A stretch of DNA of 64,000 nucleotides from Runella sp. MFBS21 (GTDB lineage: Bacteria > Bacteroidota > Bacteroidia > Cytophagales > Spirosomataceae), in contig NZ_JARNTW010000003.1 of the NCBI RefSeq assembly GCF_029433105.1, positions 186,001 through 250,000 of the forward strand. Reading direction: 5' to 3'. Position 1 is the stretch's first letter; each line of letters begins with the position of its first letter. The notes beneath the pieces were generated by a model that had not been told where the DNA came from, searched no databases, and worked only from the letters and a program-made list of their open reading frames with translations. Shown in pieces: positions 53,803-62,692 of the stretch. The translations under genes were made by a program, and so were the position numbers.

Positions 53803-54429
53803 ATGAACAACGTCACAAGAATCACCGTCATTGAAGACAATGAGGCCGTCAAAGATGGCCTTGCACTCATCATCGGAAGTCAGCAGCGGTTTCAGGTAGT
53901 CAATACCTACACCAACTGCATCGATGCCCTCAAAAACCTCCGTAGGGATATGCCCGACTTGGTCTTGATTGACCTTGAGCTACCGGGTATGCATGGCATA
54001 GAAGGTATCAAGCGTATCTTGCGTGAGCGCCCTCATACCACCTTGCTTGTGGTAAGCGTACATGAAGATAGTAAACTTGTCTTTGAGGCACTTTGCGCGG
54101 GTGCGTCGGGCTATTTGACCAAAGATACTGACCATATTAGGCTGCTCAATGCCATCGATGAAGTATTAAGTGGAGGAGCGCCTATGAGTTCAAAAATCGC
54201 CTCTTTGGTAGTAAAGTCTTTTCAAAGAAATCTCAATTCGCCCCTCTCAGACCGTGAGACGGATGTATTGACTCTTTTGTCAAAAGGTAAAACCTATCAT
54301 TCTATTGCCGATGAGCTTTTTATTAGTGTCGAAACTGTCAAAACCCATATTCGAAATATATACCAAAAACTACACGTCACTAACAAAACTGAAGCCCTTA
54401 AAAAAGCCGTCAAAGACAAGCTTATTTGA
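53803..54429 (+). CDS. NarL/FixJ-family response regulator
   Basis: A 208-residue regulator. The receiver (1-~120) has VIEDNEAVKDG, the phosphorylated Asp near 57 in LVLIDLELPGM, and the switch VVSVHE; Lys appears in YLTKDTDH. The C-terminal LuxR helix-turn-helix is LSDRETDVLTLLSKGKTYHS then ADELFISVETVKTHIRNIYQ. It follows its kinase by 27 bases and ends in a strong terminator, so kinase and regulator form one unit. Targets are unknown; the next three genes on the same strand are good candidates. Confidence 0.93.
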   Translation: MNNVTRITVIEDNEAVKDGLALIIGSQQRFQVVNTYTNCIDALKNLRRDMPDLVLIDLELPGMHGIEGIKRILRERPHTTLLVVSVHEDSKLVFEALCAGASGYLTKDTDHIRLLNAIDEVLSGGAPMSSKIASLVVKSFQRNLNSPLSDRETDVLTLLSKGKTYHSIADELFISVETVKTHIRNIYQKLHVTNKTEALKKAVKDKLI

Positions 54430-54477
54430 CATAACGATTTTTGGGGGATAAAACACCCATTTTAATCTCTTATCGGC

Positions 54478-54517
54478 AGCAGACTATGAACACAACCCTC
54501 TCATAGTCTGCTTTTTA
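54478..54517 (+). terminator. Terminator of the kinase/regulator operon
   Basis: AGCAGACTATGA (54478-54489) and TCATAGTCTGCT (54501-54512) form a perfect 12-bp stem, followed by TTTTT. It is 49 bases after the regulator stop. Confidence 0.88.
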
Positions 54518-54600
54518 TTAACAAAACCACTATTTTGGGGTGATGCGCAGCATTGTAGATTTTCGTTGCTTTATGGTTAGAATTTAACCCTTACAAAGCC

Positions 54601-55860
54601 ATGAAAATGAAAAACTTATTGCTGTTACTCGCGGTACTTTGTGTTAGCTTCTATACCCAAGCAAACAAACCTACCGAACAAGAAGAAGTGTATGGACTCC
54701 ACTTGGCCAATGGCCGCCAATCTACCCGCATTCGCTTTGAATTGCATTCTAATCTTATCATCGTGCCCGTCAAAATCAATAAGTCAGACACCCTCCGATT
54801 TGTGTTGGATACGGGCGTAGGCTCTACTATTTTGACCGATGCCTCAGTAGCACACAAATTGGGTATGAAATCGGTTCGAAAAATGAAAATTCAAGGCATG
54901 GGAAATGGCGAAGCCATGGCTGCGGATGTGACCGTAGGCAATACCCTTAAAGTCGGCAAGTTGCAAGCTTTCAAACACAATGTCGTGGTGATGGATAAAG
55001 ACATTTTACGCCTTTCCGAATTTGTGGGCGTACCTATTCATGGTATTTTTGGCTACGAAATCTTTAATAAGTTTGTGGTAACGATTGATTTCAACCGGCA
55101 AGAACTCACCCTCACTACCCCCACCAAATACAAATACTCTGCCAAGCATGGCGACAGATTTCCGATTGTGATTGAAAAGACAAAACCTTATTTAGACGCG
55201 GTGACGGTTGTGTCCAACGATCGTGAATTGCCTATTAGAGTCGTGTTGGATACAGGCGCGGGTCATGCCCTGATGCTCAACACCTCTGCTTCAAATATAC
55301 AACTCCCCCAAAAAGTGGTCAAAGCCCAACTCGGCGTAGGTTTGGCGGGCGTTATCAATGGGCATATTGGTCGAATTCCTAAAGTACGAATCGGCAATTT
55401 TGAACTTAACGATGTTATCACCACTTTTCCTGACAGCAGCGCCTTTGGGGTCAAAATCACCGACCAACATCCCTACCGTGATGGTAATCTTGGAGGCGAA
55501 TTGTTGCGTAGGTTCAAAGTTACTTTCAATTATGAGGCAGGCTACATAGTGCTAAAGCCCAATAAAAAACGCTTCAACGACCGTTTTGAACACGACATGA
55601 GCGGCATTGATGTGAGGGCCAAAGGAAATCGCTTTCGCCAATATTACGTAGAAAATATCGTAGAAGGCTCTCCTGCACAGCAAGCCGGCCTACAAGAAGG
55701 CGACGAATTACTTTTTATTAACAATGAATCGGTAGAAGATTTGGCACTTTCGGAGCTTTATCGGATGTTTCAACGAAAAGAAGGTAAAGAAATCAGATTA
55801 GTAGTACGTAGAAATGGCCGCCCTGTCTCAATTGATTTTGCGTTGAAAAGGATAATTTAA
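54601..55860 (+). CDS. Exported retropepsin-like aspartyl protease with PDZ domain
   Basis: A 419-residue protein with a signal peptide (MKMKNLLLLLAVLCVSFYTQ). It holds two retropepsin-like halves: FVLDTGVGSTIL near residue 75 and VVLDTGAGHALML near 215, each with the catalytic DTG. The C-terminal ~90 residues are a PDZ domain (GSPAQQAGLQEGDELLFINN). The two DTG motifs may form the active site within one chain. Such proteins in Bacteroidota are periplasmic or surface proteases of unknown substrate. It starts a run of three genes; the next gene begins 34 bases after its stop. Confidence 0.88.
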   Translation: MKMKNLLLLLAVLCVSFYTQANKPTEQEEVYGLHLANGRQSTRIRFELHSNLIIVPVKINKSDTLRFVLDTGVGSTILTDASVAHKLGMKSVRKMKIQGMGNGEAMAADVTVGNTLKVGKLQAFKHNVVVMDKDILRLSEFVGVPIHGIFGYEIFNKFVVTIDFNRQELTLTTPTKYKYSAKHGDRFPIVIEKTKPYLDAVTVVSNDRELPIRVVLDTGAGHALMLNTSASNIQLPQKVVKAQLGVGLAGVINGHIGRIPKVRIGNFELNDVITTFPDSSAFGVKITDQHPYRDGNLGGELLRRFKVTFNYEAGYIVLKPNKKRFNDRFEHDMSGIDVRAKGNRFRQYYVENIVEGSPAQQAGLQEGDELLFINNESVEDLALSELYRMFQRKEGKEIRLVVRRNGRPVSIDFALKRII

Positions 55861-55894
55861 TACCTTTCAGTTCCTTTAACCAACGCCCTCTTTC

Positions 55895-56845
55895 ATGCCT
55901 AAGCCTTTTTTTACGATTCTCCTTCTTTGGAGTTTACAAGCTTATACTCAAAATATCCCTTTAGTCAACCCACCTCAATCCCCCCTCGTGTTTGAGCCAG
56001 CAAGCACGGGGGCTTATGAGCGTGATTTTGCACTATCGCCCGATGGCACCGAAATGTACTGGTCGGTGGTTACCCCAAAAAATATTTTTAGTGCTATCGT
56101 TGGTCGAAAATTAATTAAGGGTCAATGGAGTCCGCCACAAGTTGCTTCTTTTTCAGGACAATTTAGCGACCTAGAGCCTGCTTTTTCGCCCGATGGCAAG
56201 CGTCTTTATTTTGCTTCAAACCGCCCTGTCACTCCTAACGATTCTACCAAAGATTTTGACATTTGGTACGTAGAGCGTACTTCGGCAGGCTGGTCTTTGC
56301 CCAAAAATATGGGAGTGCCTATCAATACCCCCGATGCTGATGAGTATTACCCTTCACTCACTTCTAATGGGACTCTTTATTTTACGGCAATTTATAAAAA
56401 TGGTCTCGGCAAAGACGACTTGTGGCGTAGCGAATGGGTCGATGGCCAATACACCTCACCCAAACTCGTGGATAAACCCATCAGTACCGAAGGCTACGAG
56501 TTTAATGCCTATGTTTTGCCCGACGAATCTAAATTGTTTTATACAAGTTGTTTTCGAAAAAATGGCGTTTTGGATTGTGACTTGGTTGTGAGTTCGCGCT
56601 TGTCCGACGGCAGTTGGAGTTCCCCAAAACCGCTGGAGGGAGTCAATTCTGACAAACTTGATTATTGCCCCTTTGTATCTCCTGATGGCAAAATTCTTTT
56701 TTTTACGAGTGAAAGGGCTCCGAAAAATTGGGATTTGACGAAGCCGCTGTCTTATCAAGATTTACAAAAACGTCTTCAATCACCCCACAATGGAGAAGCT
56801 GACCTCTATTGGGTAGAGCTCAAATCTGTACTTCCAAAACCATGA
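55895..56845 (+). CDS. Exported PD40 (WD40-like) beta-propeller protein
   Basis: A 316-residue protein with a signal peptide (MPKPFFTILLLWSLQAYTQ). It contains PD40 repeats: DFALSPDGTEMYWSVV, EPAFSPDGKRLYFASNRP, YYPSLTSNGTLYFTAIY, CPFVSPDGKILFFTSERA. This is the TolB-like propeller often used for ligand or protein binding in the periplasm. No catalytic motif is seen. Its stop (TGA) overlaps the next start by four bases (ATGA), so it is translationally coupled to the membrane protein gene that follows. Confidence 0.85.
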   Translation: MPKPFFTILLLWSLQAYTQNIPLVNPPQSPLVFEPASTGAYERDFALSPDGTEMYWSVVTPKNIFSAIVGRKLIKGQWSPPQVASFSGQFSDLEPAFSPDGKRLYFASNRPVTPNDSTKDFDIWYVERTSAGWSLPKNMGVPINTPDADEYYPSLTSNGTLYFTAIYKNGLGKDDLWRSEWVDGQYTSPKLVDKPISTEGYEFNAYVLPDESKLFYTSCFRKNGVLDCDLVVSSRLSDGSWSSPKPLEGVNSDKLDYCPFVSPDGKILFFTSERAPKNWDLTKPLSYQDLQKRLQSPHNGEADLYWVELKSVLPKP

Positions 56846-57996
56846 AACGAATATACACCATTGACATCACGCGCGGCGTGGTGATGATTATCATGGCCTT
56901 AGACCATGTAAGAGATTTGCTGCACACGACCGCCCTCACCCAAGATCCCACCGACCTTCGTACTACCACCACCGCCCTCTTTCTGACGCGTTGGGTTACA
57001 CATCTGTGTGCGCCTAGCTTTGTGTTTTTATCGGGGACTTCGGCCTACTTAACTTTCAAAAGCCAAAACAATCTCACTCAAACCCGTCAATTTTTACTCA
57101 GTCGTGGACTTTGGTTGATGTTTCTGGAAATCACCATTGTCAATTTTGCCTTTTGGTTCGACCTACAATTTCGGACTATCATCTTGCAAGTCATTTTTGC
57201 CATTGGAGTGGGTTTTGTAGGACTTTCATTTTTGCTAAAAATCCCCGTCAAAATTTTAGGTGCCATAGCTGCCCTCATCATTGTGTTGCATGGGCTTACT
57301 TTTTTTGTGCCGATACCCAAAGACCAAGCGGCGGCTATCGGGTGGTCGTTTTTGTTTCGGACCAATGTATTCCCTCTTTCTCCCAATTTTGTACTTGGTA
57401 CGCTTTACCCAGTAGTGCCGTGGTTTGGAATCATGCTCGCTGGCTTTTCGTTTGGGGCGGTACTTCAACAACCTGCGCGTCGCAAATGGCTATGGCGTGC
57501 TTCCTTTACAGCACTTGGTTTGTTTGTGATAATCCGATTCATCAATTTTTATGGAGACCCAAGCCTCTGGAGCAAGCAATCTTCGGACTGGTTTACGGTG
57601 CTGTCGTTTATCAACGTCTCCAAATATCCCCCCTCGCTTTTATATACCCTTTTGATGTTGGGGTTGATGTTTGGTATTTTGGCTTTGGGAGATATACAGC
57701 CCAATGTTTTCACCGAGCTATTGGCTACGTACGGTCGCGTGCCTTTGTTTTATTACCTCCTTCACTGGTACCTCATTCACCTTCTGATGTTTGGTATGGT
57801 GTTTTGGCAAGGATTCGGTTGGAAAGATATTCCTATTGGACCCTTTAGTTTTGGTCGCCCTCCAAACAGCGGTGTTGAACTACCTACGGTATATCTCGTA
57901 TGGGGCGGTGTGGTACTTACCTTGTATCCTCTCTGTCGATGGTATGCACGTTATAAGGCCGCCAATAAAAACATAAAATGGTTGTCTTACTTGTAA
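56842..57996 (+). CDS. DUF1624/HGSNAT-like membrane acyltransferase-like protein
   Basis: From the Met at 56842 (MKRIYTIDITRGVVMIIMAL), coupled by ATGA to the gene before, the protein has 384 residues and about ten membrane segments. The N-terminal MALDHVRDLL block and TRWVTHLCAPSFVFLSGTSAY fit DUF1624, the bacterial relative of heparan-alpha-glucosaminide N-acetyltransferase. The conserved His in DHVRD near residue 25 is the expected catalytic residue. It could acetylate sugars across the membrane. An upstream start at 56809 exists but lies inside the preceding gene. Confidence 0.82.
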   Translation: MKRIYTIDITRGVVMIIMALDHVRDLLHTTALTQDPTDLRTTTTALFLTRWVTHLCAPSFVFLSGTSAYLTFKSQNNLTQTRQFLLSRGLWLMFLEITIVNFAFWFDLQFRTIILQVIFAIGVGFVGLSFLLKIPVKILGAIAALIIVLHGLTFFVPIPKDQAAAIGWSFLFRTNVFPLSPNFVLGTLYPVVPWFGIMLAGFSFGAVLQQPARRKWLWRASFTALGLFVIIRFINFYGDPSLWSKQSSDWFTVLSFINVSKYPPSLLYTLLMLGLMFGILALGDIQPNVFTELLATYGRVPLFYYLLHWYLIHLLMFGMVFWQGFGWKDIPIGPFSFGRPPNSGVELPTVYLVWGGVVLTLYPLCRWYARYKAANKNIKWLSYL

Positions 57997-58126
57997 TTGA
58001 ATCCCCTTACAATTAATTGTCAATGAAATTTTATCAACTTGTGGTAATCATTCATCTCGGCAATGCCCCTCATATGATAAACCTCTAAATTCGGGACGAC
58101 TCACAGGTGAAGCTCAAACAAGGAAT

Positions 58127-59002
58127 TTATTTATGTTTGATTCGGTCATATACCAACTGTATGATACCATCTTTTAGGCCCAGATCTGGCACCAAAATCT
58201 TATCCGCGCCAGACCATTTCATCACCGAAATATAAATATCAGAAGCAGGTACAATCACGTCGGCACGGTCAGCATTGAGGCGTAGCTTGTGTACACGCTC
58301 TTCTTGGCTAAATGACGCAATATAATCTCTCATCCGCTGAAGTTCGGAGAGAGACGTCGCATTTTCTTCCGTTTTTGATACTAGATTAAACAATTTGGAA
58401 ATATTACCTCCCGTACCCACAGCCGTCACGGGTTCAAGCGTGTCTACATTATCTTCAATCCAATTTTCTATTTTACGCCAAGCCCCTTTGCTCTCCTTTC
58501 CCTCAAGCAAGCGCACCGAGCCAATCTTAAAAGATTTAGAAGCAATTTTTTGACGGTTAAAATAAATATTCAATTCGGTACTTCCTCCGCCCACGTCAAT
58601 GTGAAGATACTGACCGTCTTCGATTGATTGCACCACCACATTATTGATAAGCTGCGCCTCCTTGATACCGTCGATGATATGAATCCTAATCCCCGTGATA
58701 GCAGCTATACGCTCAGCTACCTCGTGGCCATTGCCCGATTCTCTCATAGCAGACGTGGCACAAGCCATGTAGCCATCTACTTCATGTAGCTCCATAAGAA
58801 GCTTATAGCACTGCATCAATTTGAGCGTGCGAGCCTCACTTTCAGGGGTTATGTTTCCAAAATTAAAAACATCATGACCTAAGCGTAATGGAAAACGCAC
58901 ATACTCTACCTTCTTAAAACTGGTGTGCCCGCCGTCGTGCAAAACCGACGAAATTTGCAGCCTTGCTGCGTTAGAACCAATATCAATTGCTGCTATTTTC
59001 AA
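58127..59002 (-). CDS. Ppx/GppA family phosphatase
   Basis: A 291-residue protein of the exopolyphosphatase/guanosine pentaphosphatase family, single-domain form (~300 residues). It opens KIAAIDIGSNAARL (ASKHA phosphate loop), followed by ATSAMRESGNG, LHIDVGGGSTELNIYF and AVGTGGNISKLF. It cleaves polyphosphate or pppGpp and so touches the stringent response. The longest frame starts with TTG at 59029, but the -7 box TACTTTTG covers that codon (59034-59027), so the inner TTG at 59002 is the better start. It is divergent from the carbamoyltransferase gene. Confidence 0.9.
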   Translation of the reverse strand: MKIAAIDIGSNAARLQISSVLHDGGHTSFKKVEYVRFPLRLGHDVFNFGNITPESEARTLKLMQCYKLLMELHEVDGYMACATSAMRESGNGHEVAERIAAITGIRIHIIDGIKEAQLINNVVVQSIEDGQYLHIDVGGGSTELNIYFNRQKIASKSFKIGSVRLLEGKESKGAWRKIENWIEDNVDTLEPVTAVGTGGNISKLFNLVSKTEENATSLSELQRMRDYIASFSQEERVHKLRLNADRADVIVPASDIYISVMKWSGADKILVPDLGLKDGIIQLVYDRIKHK

Positions 59003-59026
59003 CGATTGTTTCTCATTTAGTTTCCG

Positions 59027-59034
59027 CAAAAGTA
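59027..59034 (-). promoter_or_regulatory. -7 box of the Ppx/GppA gene (decides start)
   Basis: TACTTTTG on the minus strand at 59034-59027. It implies transcription from about 59020, downstream of the TTG at 59029, leaving 59002 as the usable start. Confidence 0.55.
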
Positions 59035-59075
59035 AAGCCTAGTAGATTACCTTTTAATAATCATGTGGGTTAATT

Positions 59076-59107
59076 TTTGAAAAATCACACAATCCTCGTT
59101 AGTTTTG
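59076..59107 (+). promoter_or_regulatory. Promoter of the carbamoyltransferase gene
   Basis: TTTG at 59076-59079, a 20-base spacer, TAGTTTTG at 59100-59107. Full match to the consensus. The transcript start near 59114 leaves a ~106-base leader. Confidence 0.75.
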
Positions 59108-59219
59108 TCGGTCATTATTAAAGTAAATCAAAAAATAAAGTTGGCAAACTTTTGTTAACGTTGTCCCGGTTTTAAATTTTAGTGACCCGTAGTCAACAGT
59201 TAACCTACCGATTTGTAGA

Positions 59220-61082
59220 ATGAAAATACTTGGAATCTCTGCTTTTTATCACGATTCAGCCGCTGCTTTGATAGATAACGGTGAAATTGTAGCCGCCGCA
59301 CAAGAAGAACGTTTTACCCGCAAAAAACACGACCCCAACTTCCCAGCCAATGCCGTTAAGTATTGTCTTGAGTATGGTGGTACTACCCTCAATGAGCTAG
59401 ATGCCATTGTATTCTACGATAAGCCTCTTCTCAAATTCGAGCGTTTGCTAGAAACTTACTACACTTTTGCGCCCAAAGGAATCAAATCGTTTATTACGGC
59501 GATTCCGGTGTGGATTAAAGAAAAAATGTTTCTCAAGCGCCTTATCAAAGAGGAGCTAGAGAAAATCGGTTATGACCCCAAAAAACCCGTCAAACTTCTT
59601 TTTCCGGAGCACCACTTATCGCACGCAGCAAGTGCCTACTACCCTTCTCCCTACGAAAAAGCGGCGATTTTGACCATAGACGGCGTAGGCGAGTGGGCCA
59701 CGGCATCTATTTGCTCAGGCGAAGGCAATAAAATCTCTATCCTGAAAGAACTACGATTCCCTCATTCGTTGGGGCTTTTATATTCGGCATTTACTTACTT
59801 TTTAGGGTTTAAGGTCAACTCTGGTGAGTACAAACTCATGGGCTTGGCTCCCTACGGAAATCCTTCGTCTCCCGACGTGGATAAGTATGTAGAAACTATC
59901 AAAAAAGAATTAATAGACCTCAAAGAAGACGGTTCTATCTGGCTCGACCAAAAATACTTCGACTATGCTACTGGCCTCAAAATGGTCAACGAAAGCGAAT
60001 GGGAGCGGATGTTTGGTATGAAAACCCGTAGACCTGAAGACCCTCTCGAAGCACATCATTGTAATCTAGGTTTGGCGATTCAGCGCGTTACGGAAGAAGT
60101 AGTAGTAAAAATGGCCCAAGAAGCCAAACGCCTTACGGGTGCCGACTATTTGTGTTTGGCAGGAGGTGTGGCGCTCAATTGCGTTTCCAACGGAAAACTA
60201 CAAAAAGCCAACGTCTTCAAAGAAGTCTTTATCCAACCTGCCGCTGGTGATGCAGGAGGCGCCCTTGGCGCAGCACTGACGGCTTATTACATTTATTTTG
60301 ACCAAAAACGCGTCATCAATTATACCCAAGATGCCATGAGCGGCTCTTATTTAGGGCCTACTTTCTCAGATTTGGATGTAGAATTGGTGGCAAAAAAATA
60401 CAAAGCCGTTGCCAAAAAATTTGAAAACTTCGACGAGCTTACCCAAGAAGTAGCCAAAATCTTAGCGGAAGGCAACGTAGTAGGCTGGGTACAAGGGCGC
60501 ATGGAGTTTGGGCCACGCGCATTGGGCGCACGAAGTATTTTAGGAGATCCGCGCAATGCTGAGATGCAGAAAAAGCTCAACGTCAAAATCAAATATCGTG
60601 AATCGTTCCGCCCGTTTGCGCCTTCGGTATTGGCCGAAAAAGTAGGTGAGTATTTCGATTATGAAGGTATTTCGCCTTATATGTTACTTGTGCATCCTGT
60701 CAAAGACTCACGTCGCAAGCCACTTCCAGCCGATTTTGATTCGTTTGATTTGCGCAACAAGCTTTACTATTTGCGTTCGGATTTACCTTCTATCACGCAC
60801 ATTGATTTTTCGGCGCGGATTCAGACCGTACACAAAAACACCAACCCACGTTACTATCAACTCATCAGCGATTTTGAGAAATTGACGGGATATGGGGTCA
60901 TCGTAAACACTTCTTTCAATGTACGAGGGGAGCCTATCGTAAGTACACCCAACGACGCCTATCGTTGTTTTATGCGTACCGAAATGGACTATTTAGTAGT
61001 AGGAAATTACGTATTTGACAAACGTCAACAACCTCATTGGGAAGACACCGACAACTGGAAAGAAGAATTTACCTTGGATTAA
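59220..61082 (+). CDS. NodU/CmcH family carbamoyltransferase (SxtI-like)
   Basis: A 620-residue enzyme of the O-carbamoyltransferase family. The N-terminal Kae1-like domain has SAFYHDSAAALIDNGEIVAA, PEHHLSHAASAYYPSPYEKA and LAGGVALNCVSNGKL. The C-terminal domain has VVGWVQGRMEFGPRALGARS, RESFRPFAPSVL and NTSFNVRGEPIV. It transfers the carbamoyl group from carbamoyl phosphate to a hydroxyl, via carbamoyl-AMP; SxtI, NodU, CmcH and TobZ are known members. The acceptor here is unknown. The following genes (SGNH hydrolase, DUF5989 miniprotein, SxtJ-like) repeat the gene content of the saxitoxin sxtI-J-K-L block. It has its own promoter. Confidence 0.92.
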   Translation: MKILGISAFYHDSAAALIDNGEIVAAAQEERFTRKKHDPNFPANAVKYCLEYGGTTLNELDAIVFYDKPLLKFERLLETYYTFAPKGIKSFITAIPVWIKEKMFLKRLIKEELEKIGYDPKKPVKLLFPEHHLSHAASAYYPSPYEKAAILTIDGVGEWATASICSGEGNKISILKELRFPHSLGLLYSAFTYFLGFKVNSGEYKLMGLAPYGNPSSPDVDKYVETIKKELIDLKEDGSIWLDQKYFDYATGLKMVNESEWERMFGMKTRRPEDPLEAHHCNLGLAIQRVTEEVVVKMAQEAKRLTGADYLCLAGGVALNCVSNGKLQKANVFKEVFIQPAAGDAGGALGAALTAYYIYFDQKRVINYTQDAMSGSYLGPTFSDLDVELVAKKYKAVAKKFENFDELTQEVAKILAEGNVVGWVQGRMEFGPRALGARSILGDPRNAEMQKKLNVKIKYRESFRPFAPSVLAEKVGEYFDYEGISPYMLLVHPVKDSRRKPLPADFDSFDLRNKLYYLRSDLPSITHIDFSARIQTVHKNTNPRYYQLISDFEKLTGYGVIVNTSFNVRGEPIVSTPNDAYRCFMRTEMDYLVVGNYVFDKRQQPHWEDTDNWKEEFTLD

Positions 61083-61090
61083 GGCTAAGC

Positions 61091-61124
61091 ACGAAGAGAG
61101 AGATACTTTATTTCTCTCTTTCGT
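61091..61124 (+). terminator. Stem-loop after the carbamoyltransferase gene
   Basis: ACGAAGAGAGAGAT (61091-61104) and TTTCTCTCTTTCGT (61111-61124) pair with one or two mismatches, about nine bases after the stop. It may reduce read-through into the SGNH gene. Confidence 0.5.
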
Positions 61125-61159
61125 CTAATACCTAATAAACATCCAACGTCTGTTTCAAT

Positions 61160-62302
61160 ATGACCTCAAAATTAATCACGTCACTTGTCCGCCTTATTTT
61201 TCTAGGAATCGTTGCTTTCTTTTTGTTTTTCCCCGACAAATTGAGTATCAAGTTTGATTATCCTTATGCGGGCTTGGTAGATAATTTTTATGTAAGATTG
61301 GCCAAGGCCACTTCGCTTTTATTGATTTTGATAGAACTACTCCGAATGTTTTATTATGGAGTAATCAAAAATCCTAAAGGCAATAAAATCATCACCAACA
61401 TCGCTACATTGGGGATTATGGTGGTTTGGCTTGTGGGTATATTAGAAATAGCGTTTATGTTTATCTCCCAAAGCCACGAAGGAGATTTGAGCAAGGCTTC
61501 TCAAATTTGGTTTGCGAAATACTGGAAACCTATTACGCCAGAAGGCTACCGAGATTTCCCTAAATCTAATCCCGAGCAAAAGAAAAAAATCCTAGTATTG
61601 GGAGACTCTTTCGCGGCGGGGCATGGGCTTGAAAATACCGAAGATCGTTTTTCAGACCAATTAGAAAAAAAATTGGGCGCCGATAAAGTCGCCGTTTATA
61701 ACTTAGGGGTATCGGGTTCAGATACGCGCGATGAGTTTGAGCGTTTACAGAAATTCCCCGTGAAACCAGAAGTGCTGGTATTAGAATATTTTCCTAACGA
61801 CATCGAAAAAGCGGCCCGCGATGCCAAGCTGACCTTGGCTCAATTTCAGCCTTACGATGACATCAAAATGCCAGGGGTAGGGTCATTGGTAATGCGCTTT
61901 TATCTGCCAAATTACATCTATTGGCAGTTTCCGCATATGCCTCCTGCTTCGATTACTGATTTTGTTCAGAAATCATACACAGATACCACTATTCTCAACC
62001 CACATTTGCGAGATTTGCAGAAAATTGTTGACTATGCTCGGCAACACAATGCTCCAATGTACGTTGTAATGGTGCCTTTTTTGCAAAACGTAGAAAAAAG
62101 TAATGGCTATACTAAGCCCATTGAAGAGTTTTTCATAAAACAAAACATTCCAGTGGTACGCCTGAGTGAGTATTTGGAGAGCATCCCTGCCAAAGAGCGC
62201 ATCGTAGGAAAAAACGACGGTCATGCGAGTGCCAAAGTCAATGCCTTGATAGCGGAGAAGTTGTACGAAAAGATGCGGCAATCTCCTCAAGCTTTGAAAT
62301 AG
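61160..62302 (+). CDS. Membrane-anchored SGNH/GDSL hydrolase (SxtL-like position)
   Basis: A 380-residue protein. Three membrane segments lie in the first ~110 residues. The catalytic domain (~145-375) has block I ILVLGDSFAAGHGLENTEDR with the nucleophile Ser, block II-III YNLGVSGSDTRDEF and block V VGKNDGHASAKVN with Asp and His. SGNH enzymes cleave or transfer acyl esters; a membrane-anchored form may deacetylate or acylate surface glycans. It lies 77 bases after the carbamoyltransferase gene. In the saxitoxin cluster, sxtL, also a GDSL-type hydrolase, keeps the same company. Confidence 0.82.
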   Translation: MTSKLITSLVRLIFLGIVAFFLFFPDKLSIKFDYPYAGLVDNFYVRLAKATSLLLILIELLRMFYYGVIKNPKGNKIITNIATLGIMVVWLVGILEIAFMFISQSHEGDLSKASQIWFAKYWKPITPEGYRDFPKSNPEQKKKILVLGDSFAAGHGLENTEDRFSDQLEKKLGADKVAVYNLGVSGSDTRDEFERLQKFPVKPEVLVLEYFPNDIEKAARDAKLTLAQFQPYDDIKMPGVGSLVMRFYLPNYIYWQFPHMPPASITDFVQKSYTDTTILNPHLRDLQKIVDYARQHNAPMYVVMVPFLQNVEKSNGYTKPIEEFFIKQNIPVVRLSEYLESIPAKERIVGKNDGHASAKVNALIAEKLYEKMRQSPQALK

Positions 62303-62338
62303 AGTATCAACAAATAACTAGGTAACGCTAAGATTCAC

Positions 62339-62368
62339 TTTGGCATAACCTTAAAATGTGTAATTTTG
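62339..62368 (+). promoter_or_regulatory. Promoter of the DUF5989-SxtJ pair
   Basis: TTTG at 62339-62342, an 18-base spacer, TAATTTTG at 62361-62368. The transcript should start near 62375, 90 bases before the miniprotein start. So the pair can be expressed apart from the carbamoyltransferase. Confidence 0.65.
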
Positions 62369-62464
62369 TATTTAAACAACATTGAATCACTGTTATTAAT
62401 TATTTGTTTGAAGTTAACTCTCTAGCTATCAACTCATAAAACTAGTAACTTATATCTTACAAAA

Positions 62465-62614
62465 ATGGATTTTCTAAAAGACTTATTTGCCTTCTTAGGC
62501 GAGCGAAAAAAATGGTGGTTGGCTCCAATGATTATTCTTTTGTTGCTCATTGGCGTTATTATTGTCATTGGTGGTGGTTCGGCAGTAGCCCCATTCATTT
62601 ATACATTATTCTAA
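62465..62614 (+). CDS. DUF5989 family membrane miniprotein (SxtK-like)
   Basis: A 49-residue protein: a short amphipathic lead (MDFLKDLFAFLGERKKWW) followed by one membrane helix (about residues 20-44) with GVIIVIGGGSAVAPF at its end. This is the DUF5989 pattern, a family that regularly accompanies carbamoyltransferases of the NodU type and corresponds to SxtK in the saxitoxin cluster. Function unknown; a membrane-bound helper of the transferase is the usual guess. It has its own promoter and lies 78 bases before the SxtJ-like gene, with a small hairpin (62632-62662) between. Confidence 0.8.
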   Translation: MDFLKDLFAFLGERKKWWLAPMIILLLLIGVIIVIGGGSAVAPFIYTLF

Positions 62615-62692
62615 TTTAAAGTTGTTTGTTTGTCAGTTATGAGAGCCTATCCCATAATTGACAAATGAATCAATGGATAACACCTTTTAAAA

